Below, piece by piece: positions 8,487-16,395 of a DNA stretch of 64,000 nt; position 1 is the stretch's first letter, and the number at the start of each line of letters is the position of its first letter. This DNA is from HIMB114 sp008638005 (GTDB lineage: Bacteria > Pseudomonadota > Alphaproteobacteria > Pelagibacterales > Pelagibacteraceae): contig CP136340.1 in assembly GCA_032681305.1 (NCBI GenBank), positions 124,001 to 188,000 of the forward strand, read 5' to 3'. The position numbers and the translations under genes were made by a program. The notes under the pieces were generated by a model. The model had not been told where the DNA came from and did not search any database. It saw only the letters and a list, made by a program, of their open reading frames with translations.

Positions 8487-9610
8487 ACAAAATGGCTAAA
8501 TGAATTTAGAAATCTTACAAAAAAGTTTTCCTTATTAGTATTTATTGTCGATAGTAATTTTGAACTTTTTATTAAGTTATCTTCAAAATAAACATTTATT
8601 GTTGCCAGGTTTTCACCTTTTTTTACATTTTTTGATATTGGATTTTTAAAATCCTCAATTTCAATTCTAATCTTATTTTTTTGCCTTCTTGGAACTGTTA
8701 AATAAATATCATCTCGCATTTCAGCATTTATAATTTTTTGTTTTATATTCCATGTTTTAAATTTATAGTTTTCACTTATTTTAGGAATTTTAATAAGATC
8801 ATATCGGTTTTTTCCATAACTTAAAATTCTAACAGATTCTCTTGATCTCTCATTTTTTGATTTTGTGCCACTGATAACGCTTAACAATCTTCTTTCATTC
8901 TCTTTGATAGAGGCTGCCAAGGAATAGCCCGAGTTATCTAAGTATCCGGTTTTAATTCCATCGCCACCAATATTTTTATATAAAATAGGATTTCTATTTC
9001 CCTGAGTTATTGGCGTACCTCCGGTTCTATCCCATGTGAATTTTTTTTCTGAATAATATTTATAAAATTCAGGGAAATTATTAATTAAATAAACAGACAT
9101 TTTTGAAATATCCTCAACAGTAGAATAATTGTTTCCATCATACAAACCTGAAGAATTTGCAAATCTTGTGTTTTTTAAATCAATTTTTTCAGCCATTTGA
9201 TTCATCATGTTAACGAATTCCCCTTCTGTACCCGCAATACCTTCTGCTAAAGCAACGCAAGCATCATTTCCTGAAACAATTATTATACCTTTTAGTAAAT
9301 TCTCTACCGACACTTTATCGTTTGGCATAATAAACATCGAAGAGTACCCTTCTGACGACATTCTCCACGCATTTTTAGAAATTTTAAATTTTTCATTAAG
9401 AGTTAATTCGCCTTTTTTAATTAAATCAAAAGCTACAATTGCCGTCATAATCTTTGTAATAGAAGCGGGAGAAATTTTTTGATCTATATTTTTTTCATAC
9501 AAAACATTACCTGATAACACATCAATTAAAATTGCTTGTTTTGCGGAGGTCTCAAATGAGTAAGCTTGATTACTAAAAATTATAAATATTAAAAATATTA
9601 TTTTTTTCAT
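8477..9610 (-). CDS. dacA: D-alanyl-D-alanine carboxypeptidase (PBP5/6 type)
   Basis: The 377-residue protein has a signal peptide (MKKIIFLIFIIFSNQAYS) and the three serine-peptidase motifs: SITK near residues 50-53, SGN near 113-115 and KTG near 220-222. It trims the terminal D-Ala from peptidoglycan pentapeptides in the periplasm. The end of the protein (about 280-377) is the PBP5 C-terminal beta domain, closing with an aromatic amphipathic tail that could anchor it to the membrane. It overlaps rlpA upstream by 4 bases. Operon partners mltB and rlpA also act on peptidoglycan. Confidence 0.93.
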   Translation of the reverse strand: MKKIIFLIFIIFSNQAYSFETSAKQAILIDVLSGNVLYEKNIDQKISPASITKIMTAIVAFDLIKKGELTLNEKFKISKNAWRMSSEGYSSMFIMPNDKVSVENLLKGIIIVSGNDACVALAEGIAGTEGEFVNMMNQMAEKIDLKNTRFANSSGLYDGNNYSTVEDISKMSVYLINNFPEFYKYYSEKKFTWDRTGGTPITQGNRNPILYKNIGGDGIKTGYLDNSGYSLAASIKENERRLLSVISGTKSKNERSRESVRILSYGKNRYDLIKIPKISENYKFKTWNIKQKIINAEMRDDIYLTVPRRQKNKIRIEIEDFKNPISKNVKKGENLATINVYFEDNLIKSSKLLSTINTNKENFFVRFLNSFSHFVWG

Positions 9611-10257
9611 TTTACTAATTTAATGTTAAATCCAGTTAAACCAATTTTGCTTAAATTTAAATATATATTATCAAATTCTTTTAGATTTGTAATTGGGCCT
9701 ATGGAAATTAAATGTTTTTTATCTTTATAATCCTTAAATAAATTCGATTTATTTTTTAAAGAAAATTTTAAAATTTTATAAAAATTATCTGCATATGTTT
9801 TAAAGTAAAATGGACCAAAATTTAATAAAATTTTTTTCTCATATATTTGATCACTATCAATTGATTGTATTTCAATTTTATTAAAATCAACTTTATTAGC
9901 TACAGTTTTTTCTTCTTTATAAATTTTAACATTTTTAGCAGTAAATGACTTATTATCTTTAACGCTTAAAATTTGAATTAATGGAAAATTTTTATCTAAA
10001 GAAATCTTATTATAAACAATAAGGGGCAACTCCGCTAATCTTGAATTTAATTTGTTATCTTGTTTTGTTGTTCGTATTGTTAAACTTTGTTTGTTTTCAA
10101 AATTAGAAATTTTAATTAAAGTTCCTTTCGGTAAAATAGTTGTGATATCGTTTGATTTAGAAACTTTTGCAAAACCAACTTTCTCATAATAATTAAAATT
10201 TGAAGCACACGAAAAAATTACAATTAATATAATTAAATATGAATATTTTTTAAACAT
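9607..10257 (-). CDS. rlpA: RlpA-like lipoprotein with C-terminal SPOR-like region, degenerate catalytic region
   Basis: I place the start at the ATG at 10257, because the reading then opens with a lipoprotein signal peptide (MFKKYSYLIILIVIFSC, lipobox Cys about residue 17). The double-psi barrel is recognisable from LPKGTLIKISNFENKQSLTIRT (about residues 48-69 of this start; normally LPLPT..RV.N..NGRS..VRV). The catalytic His before LPLG and the Asp in the DRGP loop of active lytic transglycosylases are not seen. The last 70 residues look like a SPOR domain that would bind denuded glycan at the septum. The position between mltB and dacA is canonical for rlpA. It may be a structural rather than catalytic septal lipoprotein. 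Confidence 0.7.
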   Translation of the reverse strand: MFKKYSYLIILIVIFSCASNFNYYEKVGFAKVSKSNDITTILPKGTLIKISNFENKQSLTIRTTKQDNKLNSRLAELPLIVYNKISLDKNFPLIQILSVKDNKSFTAKNVKIYKEEKTVANKVDFNKIEIQSIDSDQIYEKKILLNFGPFYFKTYADNFYKILKFSLKNKSNLFKDYKDKKHLISIGPITNLKEFDNIYLNLSKIGLTGFNIKLVK

Positions 10258-11221
10258 CAGATAAATAATCTGCAAATAAACCTACGGTAATTGCAAACCT
10301 TAGGGATCTGTTCCAATTTAATATTTTATCATAGTTATTAAAAACTAAATAAACATCCGATACTTCCCCATCAGGCTTAACTAGTCTGGCTTTTGATTTT
10401 GAATTTACTTTAAAATTTTCTGGAAGCACTACTCCCATTTTTTTCCAAGTATTAACGGTTCTTAATTTTGAAAGCTTTCTAGCATCAAAGGTAAAGTTGT
10501 TTTTTTTTAATTTTTTACTTAATTTAATTTTAGTTCCCCAAGGATTATTATCCCATCCTATTTTATTTAAATAGTTTGCTGCAGAAGCAAAAGAATCTTC
10601 TAATGAAGTATATAAATCAATCTTACCATTTTGATCGTAGTCTAAAGCATAATTATTAATTGAAGACGGCATAAATTGAAAATTTCCATGTGCACCAGCC
10701 CATGAACCTTTTAAATCATTTAATTTAACAATATCTTTATCTATTAGTTTTAAAAGAGTGATTAATTCACCTGAAAAATAATCTGATCTTCTTTTGTCAT
10801 AACTTAAAGTGGCTAAAGCTGAAATAATATCAACCTTACCTTTATGTTTACCATAAACCGTCTCAATACCCCATAAAGCTACTAAGTAATTTTTGGGAAC
10901 ATTAAATTTTTTTTCAATATCATTCAGTAAACTAATATTTTTTTTAATAAGTTTTTTTCCAACATTAATTTTATTTTTATTTACTCTTTTTGAAAAATAT
11001 ACTTCAAGTGTTTCTATAAATTCTGGTTGATTTCTGTCATAACTAATAATTCTTTTTAAAAGCTTTGTATTAGCAAAAGCTTCACTTACAGTTTTTTTTG
11101 TTATCCCTTGGTTAATTGCATATTTTTTATAATTTTCTAACCACCTAGAGAAATTTTCATCTGAGTATGAGTTTTGAATTAGAACAAGGTAAAATAAAAG
11201 AATCGAACTTAAAAACTTCAT
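10250..11221 (-). CDS. mltB: Lytic murein transglycosylase (MltB family)
   Basis: The 323-residue periplasmic protein has a signal peptide (MKFLSSILLFYLVLIQNSYS). The catalytic region reads LVALWGIETVYGKHKG at about residues 113-128, with the Glu of the WG(I/V)E(S/T).YG motif. GAHGNFQFMPSS follows near 168-179, and the DGEVSDVYLVFNNYDKIL..NRS segment lies near the C-terminus. MltB cleaves the MurNAc-GlcNAc bond to form 1,6-anhydroMurNAc ends. There is no lipobox, so this is a soluble type. It heads the operon toward tatD; the 77 bases upstream of its start separate it from tRNA-Ser. Confidence 0.92.
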   Translation of the reverse strand: MKFLSSILLFYLVLIQNSYSDENFSRWLENYKKYAINQGITKKTVSEAFANTKLLKRIISYDRNQPEFIETLEVYFSKRVNKNKINVGKKLIKKNISLLNDIEKKFNVPKNYLVALWGIETVYGKHKGKVDIISALATLSYDKRRSDYFSGELITLLKLIDKDIVKLNDLKGSWAGAHGNFQFMPSSINNYALDYDQNGKIDLYTSLEDSFASAANYLNKIGWDNNPWGTKIKLSKKLKKNNFTFDARKLSKLRTVNTWKKMGVVLPENFKVNSKSKARLVKPDGEVSDVYLVFNNYDKILNWNRSLRFAITVGLFADYLSDV

Positions 11222-11259
11222 TATATTGAATTAACATATCAAAAAAACAAAGTCATTTA

Positions 11260-11288
11260 TTGTATTTTTTGTGATGTTAACTTATAAA
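11260..11288 (+). promoter_or_regulatory. Putative promoter of tRNA-Ser
   Basis: TTGTAT (11260-11265), 17 bases, then TATAAA (11283-11288). Initiation would fall near 11295, a few bases before the mature tRNA 5' end at 11299. Spacing and position fit a tRNA promoter, though the upstream DNA is AT-rich. Confidence 0.45.
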
Positions 11289-11298
11289 TCGCGACCAC

Positions 11299-11388
11299 GG
11301 AGAGATGGCTGAGCGGTTGAAAGCACCGGTCTTGAAAACCGGCAATGGGGCAACTCATTCGTGGGTTCGAATCCCACTCTCTCCGCCA
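11299..11388 (+). tRNA. tRNA-Ser (anticodon TGA)
   Basis: A complete 90-base class II tRNA. Acceptor GGAGAGA (11299-11305) pairs with TCTCTCC (11378-11384), discriminator G at 11385 and encoded CCA at 11386-11388. The anticodon loop CTTGAAA carries TGA, a long variable arm follows, and the T-loop reads GGTTCGAATCC. It is convergent with serS, whose stop codon begins on the very next base. Confidence 0.97.
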
Positions 11389-12657
11389 CTAAAGCTTTGT
11401 TAAACCATTCATATAAGGTATCAAAGTACTGGGTATAGATACTGATCCATCCTCATTTAAATAATTTTCAAGTAATGCAACGATCGTCCTTCCTACGGCA
11501 AGGCCTGATCCATTTAAAGTTGCTACTAAATTATTTTTACCATCAATAGATTTATATCTAGCTTTCATTCTAGCAGCTTGAAAAGTTCCGCAAGATGAGC
11601 AACTTGATATCTCTCTATATTTGTTTTGTGACGGTAACCAAACTTCTAAATCAAATGTTTTTTCTGCACTAAAACCCATATCACCACTTGATAGTAGCAT
11701 TATACGATAAGGAAGATCTAACTTTTGCAAAATTAATTCTGCACAAGTAACCATTCTGTCTAATTCGCGTAATCTAAATTCGGGCTGAATAATAGATACT
11801 AACTCAACTTTGGTAAACTGATGCTGTCTAATCATTCCTTTAGTATCTTTGCCAGCGGCACCTGCCTCAGCTCTGAAGCACTGAGTTGCTGCAACAAACC
11901 TTAACGGTAATTTTTCATAATCTATAATGGAGTTAGAGACCATATTAGTTAAACTTACTTCGCTAGTTGGTATTAACCACTGATTGTTATTAAGTTGAAA
12001 TTGATCTTCTTTAAATTTTGGTAATTGACCAGTGCCATACATTGCATCTTCATTAACTATAACAGGGACACTATATTCTTTGTAACCATTTTCTTGAGTA
12101 TGAACATCTAACATAAAACTTATTAAGGCCCTTTCAAGCTTAGCTAAACTATCTTTTAAAATAACAAATCTAGAACCTGAAATCTTAACTGCAGTTTCAA
12201 AATCGATAATATTTAAATTTTCTGCTATTTCATCGTGAGGTTTCATATTTTTTTTAGATATGATTTTTCCATAGTCTTTTATAAACAAGTTTTTGGTTTC
12301 ATCTTTTCCAACAGGTATATTTTCATCTGGAATATTGGGAATAGACATTAATATATTGTTTAGTTTCTCAAAACTATTTGAAGATTGATCATCAAGTTCT
12401 TGGACTTGTTTTTTAATATCACTAACTTTTTTACTTAGTTCATTAAACTTAGCTTGATCATTTTTGTTTTGTCCGAGTTCCTTTGAAATTTGGTTTCTTG
12501 AGCTTAATAGTTTTTCTTTTTTTTCTAAAAACTCTCTGTATTCTTTATCCAGATCCAATATCTCTTTAATTAACTTCTCTGAATTATCTAAGTTTCTTTT
12601 TTTTAAATTTTGAATAAAAAAATCTGGGTTGTTTCTTATTTCTTTAATATTTAACAT
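11389..12657 (-). CDS. serS: Seryl-tRNA synthetase
   Basis: The 422-residue class II synthetase has the N-terminal coiled-coil tRNA-binding arm (about residues 25-105) and a catalytic core. Motif 2 FRAEAGAAGKDTKGMIRQHQF is near 257-277 and motif 3 NGSGLAVGRTIVALLENY near 383-400. It also serylates selenocysteine tRNA where present. The gene ends the dgt-to-serS operon and overlaps tatC by one base (TAATG). The antisense neighbour tRNA-Ser is one of its substrates. Confidence 0.97.
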   Translation of the reverse strand: MLNIKEIRNNPDFFIQNLKKRNLDNSEKLIKEILDLDKEYREFLEKKEKLLSSRNQISKELGQNKNDQAKFNELSKKVSDIKKQVQELDDQSSNSFEKLNNILMSIPNIPDENIPVGKDETKNLFIKDYGKIISKKNMKPHDEIAENLNIIDFETAVKISGSRFVILKDSLAKLERALISFMLDVHTQENGYKEYSVPVIVNEDAMYGTGQLPKFKEDQFQLNNNQWLIPTSEVSLTNMVSNSIIDYEKLPLRFVAATQCFRAEAGAAGKDTKGMIRQHQFTKVELVSIIQPEFRLRELDRMVTCAELILQKLDLPYRIMLLSSGDMGFSAEKTFDLEVWLPSQNKYREISSCSSCGTFQAARMKARYKSIDGKNNLVATLNGSGLAVGRTIVALLENYLNEDGSVSIPSTLIPYMNGLTKL

Positions 12658-13400
12658 TATTTTTTCTCTACAAATCTAACGGTATAAATAGATATTTCAT
12701 ATAATAACAATAAAGGTAAGGCCAAACCTATTTGTGTTATAGGATCTGGTGGAGTTAAAACTGCCGCTAAACTAAAAATAATTATTATAACATATTTACG
12801 TCTAGTTTTTAAATACTCAGAAGTTATAAATCCAACTTTACCCAAAAGTGTTAAGAGAACAGGAAGTTGAAAACTTATTCCAAACGCAATAATTAATCTC
12901 ATAATTAATGATAAATATTCATTTACCTTCGCCTCCAATTGAATTGGTAATGAACCGTTAGTTGAGGCTGTCTCAAAAGATAAAAAAAAATCAATTGCTA
13001 GTGGCATTATCAAATAATAAACAAGCATTCCTCCCAGTAAAAATAAAATTGGTGTTGCTACTAAAAAAGGAAGAAGTGCTAATTTCTCATCTTTGTACAA
13101 ACCCGGTGCTATAAATTTCCAAATTTGATTTAATATTAAGGGAAAAGAAAAAAAAAATGCTGAAAAAAAAGCTAACTTTAGATAGGTTAAAAAAGTTTCA
13201 TGCAAAGCTGTAAATATTAATCTACGGTTTTGACCATCACCTTTTACTGCTTGGGCGTAAGGATCTACTAAAAAATTATAAATTTTATCTGAAAAAATAT
13301 AGCAAATAATAAATGCAAAAATTAAAAAAATCATAGACCTCAATAGTCTACTTCTAAGCTCAATAAGGTGTTCACTTACCGTTAATTTTTTTTCTGACAT
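12657..13400 (-). CDS. tatC: Sec-independent protein translocase TatC
   Basis: The 247-residue protein has six predicted membrane helices and the conserved N-terminal HLIELRSRLLRS segment at residues 10-21 that recognises twin-arginine signal peptides. FxxE-type loops and the P-rich PDPITQIGLALPL segment near the last helix are typical. It forms the receptor complex with TatB and exports folded, often cofactor-containing proteins. The tatA-tatB-tatC order is complete, with one-base overlap at each end. Confidence 0.95.
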   Translation of the reverse strand: MSEKKLTVSEHLIELRSRLLRSMIFLIFAFIICYIFSDKIYNFLVDPYAQAVKGDGQNRRLIFTALHETFLTYLKLAFFSAFFFSFPLILNQIWKFIAPGLYKDEKLALLPFLVATPILFLLGGMLVYYLIMPLAIDFFLSFETASTNGSLPIQLEAKVNEYLSLIMRLIIAFGISFQLPVLLTLLGKVGFITSEYLKTRRKYVIIIIFSLAAVLTPPDPITQIGLALPLLLLYEISIYTVRFVEKK

Positions 13401-13612
13401 TAGGATTTGTTTTTATTTTTTTTATCTTTTTCTACTTCCGCGTCTATATCAACAGCATTTTCGATATCATCTTGTATATTTGAAACATAGGATTTTACTT
13501 TTTTCACTGTTGAAGCTATTTTTTTTAAAACAACGGGTAAATCTTTGGGGCCAATAATTAATATAGCTAGGACTACAATGATCAATAGTTCAGACCAGCC
13601 TATTTGAGGCAT
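13400..13612 (-). CDS. tatB: Sec-independent protein translocase TatB
   Basis: The 70-residue protein has a short N-terminal membrane helix (MPQIGWSELLIIVVLAILII), the GPKDLP hinge and an amphipathic helix with an acidic/lysine-rich tail. It is assigned as TatB rather than TatA from the GPKDLP hinge and its position directly before tatC. TatB proteins usually exceed 100 residues, so the cytoplasmic tail is shortened. It works with TatC in signal-peptide recognition. Confidence 0.9.
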   Translation of the reverse strand: MPQIGWSELLIIVVLAILIIGPKDLPVVLKKIASTVKKVKSYVSNIQDDIENAVDIDAEVEKDKKNKNKS

Positions 13613-13615
13613 AAT

Positions 13616-13801
13616 CTAACCTTCTGATTTGTTGTTATCGTTTTTTGAAATTGATTTGCTATCAGGATCTTCGCTTAGACCTTTTTTGAAACTTTTAATT
13701 CCTTTGGCAACGTCGCCCATTAACTCTGAAATCTTACCCCTGCCAAATAAAAGTACTACCAGTGCAACTACTATTGCTATTTGCCAAAATCCTATAGTCA
13801 T
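13616..13801 (-). CDS. tatA: Sec-independent protein translocase TatA
   Basis: This 61-residue protein has the TatA layout: a single membrane helix (IGFWQIAIVVALVVLLFG), the FGRGKI hinge at about residues 19-24 and an amphipathic helix ending KSFKKGLSED. TatA multimers form the transport pore. It lies 3 bases before tatB and 39 bases after scpB; that spacer could hold a tat promoter, although cotranscription from scpB is equally possible. Confidence 0.94.
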   Translation of the reverse strand: MTIGFWQIAIVVALVVLLFGRGKISELMGDVAKGIKSFKKGLSEDPDSKSISKNDNNKSEG

Positions 13802-13840
13802 AAATAGATTATATGTAATTAAAATTGTAAATACAAGATA

Positions 13841-14482
13841 TTATTTATCTTCTGACAGAGTGTCTGAAATCATATCGTCAATATTAGAGTAGATGTTTTC
13901 TTTATTCTCATTTTTCTCACCTTCAACAAATTTTGATGTCCCAAAAATAGAACTGTCTACCCTGCTGTCTATTAAACCCGCGGCCATCAATTCATCGGAA
14001 TTTGGTAAATCTTCTAAGCTATTTATATTGAAATGGTTTAAAAATTTTTCTGTGGTTACATACAACAGGGGTTTACCGGGTATTTCCTTTCTACCATTAG
14101 GCTTGACCCATCCAAGCTCAAATAAAATCTCTAAAGTTCCTGAGCTAAAAGATACTCCTCTAATCTCTTCAATTTCAGATCTTGTTACAGGCTGATGATA
14201 TGCAATAATTGCCAATGTTTCTATTGCTGCTTTAGAAAGTTTTTTTTGAATAATAATTTCTTTTTTTAATTTATCAGATAAATCTTCAGATGTTCTAAAT
14301 GACCACTTGTTAGCTAAATTAACTAATTTTACACCCCTCTCTAAATAATCTTGTTGAATTTCATATAGTATTTTAAGAACATCAGTTCCCGTTTTTACCT
14401 TAGATTTGATTGTATTCACATCGAGAGGTTCTTTTGCAGAAAATAGAATGGCTTCAATTAAATTTTTTTCTTTATTTTTCAT
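13841..14482 (-). CDS. scpB: Segregation and condensation protein B
   Basis: The 213-residue protein consists of two winged-helix domains (about residues 5-165). It contains ETLAIIAYHQPVTRSEIEEIRGV near 88-110, the most conserved ScpB stretch, and an acidic tail. ScpB dimers bind ScpA and regulate the SMC ATPase in chromosome organisation. The start overlaps scpA by 11 bases. The smc gene is not in this window. Confidence 0.95.
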   Translation of the reverse strand: MKNKEKNLIEAILFSAKEPLDVNTIKSKVKTGTDVLKILYEIQQDYLERGVKLVNLANKWSFRTSEDLSDKLKKEIIIQKKLSKAAIETLAIIAYHQPVTRSEIEEIRGVSFSSGTLEILFELGWVKPNGRKEIPGKPLLYVTTEKFLNHFNINSLEDLPNSDELMAAGLIDSRVDSSIFGTSKFVEGEKNENKENIYSNIDDMISDTLSEDK

Positions 14483-15263
14483 TATCTTTCACTTTGTAAA
14501 ATATTTTATCAAAAAGACTTTCCTGTTTAACCAGGAGCTCACCTTCTCGAACTAATTCCAATCCTGCTACAAATGATCCGGCAAAACCTGTTTTTCTTAA
14601 ACTTTTTTTTACTTTAAAAGCTTGAGGTACAATGTCCTTTAATTCTCGCCAAACTTTAAGTTGGGAAAACATAGAGGTTATTTTTTTAATAGCTTCCTCC
14701 ATGGTATATGTTTGTAATTTTGAGATATTAATTGATGAAAAGTTTTTTCTTCTCTTAAAGTCTGCGTATGATTTAATTAGCTCGTACAATGAAACGTCAT
14801 ATTGAGGTGTATTTTTAGTTTTGATACCTTCTTTGATACCTCTAAAAAAAACATCAACCCCCATTTGCTTTTTTGTCATTAGTTGATCCGATAAAAGCCT
14901 TATCATTTCTAATTTTCTAAGTTGCAGTTTTAATTTTTCAGCCATTTTGGATGCTGAAAATTCTTCATCATCATCTTCAGGAAGAAGTAATCTTGACTTT
15001 AAATAAGCTAACCATGAAGCCATGACCAAAAAGTCAGCGGCTAATTCTAAATTTTTTTTTATTTTTTCTACATAAGCTATGTATTGGTCAACAAGTTGAA
15101 CTATAGAAATTTGCATCAAATCAACTTTTTGAGTTTTGGCCAGGTCAAGCAATAAATCTAAAGGTCCCTCATAATTATCTATGTTTAATTCTAAAGAGTT
15201 ATCTTTTTGGATAATTTGCTCTTCGTTATTTAATATTTTTTTATTGATTTCTGACTCATCCAT
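14472..15263 (-). CDS. scpA: Segregation and condensation protein A (kleisin)
   Basis: The 263-residue kleisin has the conserved YEGPLDLLLDL block at about residues 29-39, LVMASWLAYLKSRLLLP near 83-99 and a C-terminal winged helix. It bridges SMC heads and recruits ScpB. The assigned ATG lies 34 bases inside nagZ. About 23 residues precede the conserved core, so a later non-ATG start cannot be excluded. Confidence 0.93.
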   Translation of the reverse strand: MDESEINKKILNNEEQIIQKDNSLELNIDNYEGPLDLLLDLAKTQKVDLMQISIVQLVDQYIAYVEKIKKNLELAADFLVMASWLAYLKSRLLLPEDDDEEFSASKMAEKLKLQLRKLEMIRLLSDQLMTKKQMGVDVFFRGIKEGIKTKNTPQYDVSLYELIKSYADFKRRKNFSSINISKLQTYTMEEAIKKITSMFSQLKVWRELKDIVPQAFKVKKSLRKTGFAGSFVAGLELVREGELLVKQESLFDKIFYKVKDNEK

Positions 15264-16162
15264 TTTGAAAGAATACTTATTATTTTATTCATTTCATTAT
15301 TATTACCACTACAATGTAAAATTATATCACACCCTGCAATCAAAGGTTGTGTAACTTTATGTTCCAATCTTTCATTTAATGCCTTCATGCAAATATCATC
15401 CGTCATGATGAGTCCTTTAAAATTAAATTTATTTCTAACAAGTGAAATTATTTTTTTTGAATATGATGCAATCATATTATCTAAAGAATTATAGAGTATA
15501 TGAGCTGTCATCATATATTTAGATTTAATACCCATAAAACACAGAAAATCATTTTTCATTAAATAACTCTTATCTTTAGTAACAACCGGTAATACAAAAT
15601 GACTATCTTGCATAGACAATCCGTGGCCAGGAACGTGTTTTGAAATACAAGATATGCCTCTTAATTGATACTCATGTATAAAATACGAGCTTAATTTTTT
15701 TACAATACTAATATCTTCTGAAAAAGATCGGTCACCAATTACATCGTGAGTATTTGACCTTCTTAAGTCACAAACTGGATATGCTACTGTATTAATACCT
15801 AAGTATTTAAATAAATTTACATTGGTTTTAACAAAGTTTTTACTTTCTATGTAAAATAGTTTTTTGTTCTTTTTATATAATTCACCAAAGTATTCGCCCG
15901 TATACTTTGTTTGAGAAAATATATTGTTAAATCTATTTATCCGACCACCTTCATGATCAATCATTAAAATTGGGTTATTCGATGACAAATATCTAATATG
16001 ATTAATTAAGCTTTTAAATTGATAAAAATTTTTGATGTTTCTTTTAAAAAAAATAAACCCATAAATGGAATTATCTTTTATCATTTTAATTTCATTTTGA
16101 TTTAAATAATAACCATTTAAACCAAAAATTACTGGATTTATTTTGTTTTTAGTAATTCCCAA
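15230..16162 (-). CDS. nagZ: Beta-N-acetylhexosaminidase NagZ (GH3)
   Basis: The 310-residue glycoside hydrolase family 3 enzyme carries KHVPGHGLSMQDSH near residues 178-191 (the KH.PGHG catalytic loop). The nucleophile Asp lies in GLIMTDD near 250-256. It removes GlcNAc from recycled GlcNAc-anhydroMurNAc-peptides in the cytoplasm. The start codon is TTG (16160-16162); the conserved beginning NPVIFGL.GY lies at residues 9-18, so no later start fits. It overlaps the upstream 85-residue gene by 25 bases and scpA by 34. Confidence 0.9.
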   Translation of the reverse strand: MGITKNKINPVIFGLNGYYLNQNEIKMIKDNSIYGFIFFKRNIKNFYQFKSLINHIRYLSSNNPILMIDHEGGRINRFNNIFSQTKYTGEYFGELYKKNKKLFYIESKNFVKTNVNLFKYLGINTVAYPVCDLRRSNTHDVIGDRSFSEDISIVKKLSSYFIHEYQLRGISCISKHVPGHGLSMQDSHFVLPVVTKDKSYLMKNDFLCFMGIKSKYMMTAHILYNSLDNMIASYSKKIISLVRNKFNFKGLIMTDDICMKALNERLEHKVTQPLIAGCDIILHCSGNNNEMNKIISILSKWMSQKSIKKY

Positions 16163-16395
16163 AATTTTTTCTCCTCTAAACCTTGGTTATAAAAATTTGA
16201 ATTATCTTTAAATTCTTTAAAGTTTTTTTTTGAATTAATAAATTTTAAATTATCTATTTTCTTTTCTAAAAAAGAATTATAATTCGACCTAGATATTTCT
16301 TTTTTTTTCAAAAATTCATCAGAAAAATAATAATTAAATAAAAAAAAATTAAAAAAAATAAATAAAATAATGTTTATTAAGTTTAAATATTTCAT
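16138..16395 (-). CDS. Small membrane protein in the SPOR-gene slot between argS and nagZ
   Basis: This 85-residue protein has one hydrophobic N-terminal segment (about residues 6-26, rich in Phe and Ile) and a charged, Lys/Asn-rich remainder. I do not recognise a domain. In many alphaproteobacteria the gene between argS and nagZ encodes a membrane-anchored SPOR protein of 200 or more residues. The position, orientation and single membrane anchor suggest a remnant of that gene without its peptidoglycan-binding domain. The start abuts the argS stop (1-base overlap), and tight packing on both sides argues that it is still translated. Confidence 0.6.
   Translation of the reverse strand: MKYLNLINIILFIFFNFFLFNYYFSDEFLKKKEISRSNYNSFLEKKIDNLKFINSKKNFKEFKDNSNFYNQGLEEKKFWELLKTK

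Noticed and set aside
4826..13801. TatD as a component of the Tat system because tatABC is in the same window.
   Set aside because: TatD is a nuclease in a separate operon; the name is historical.
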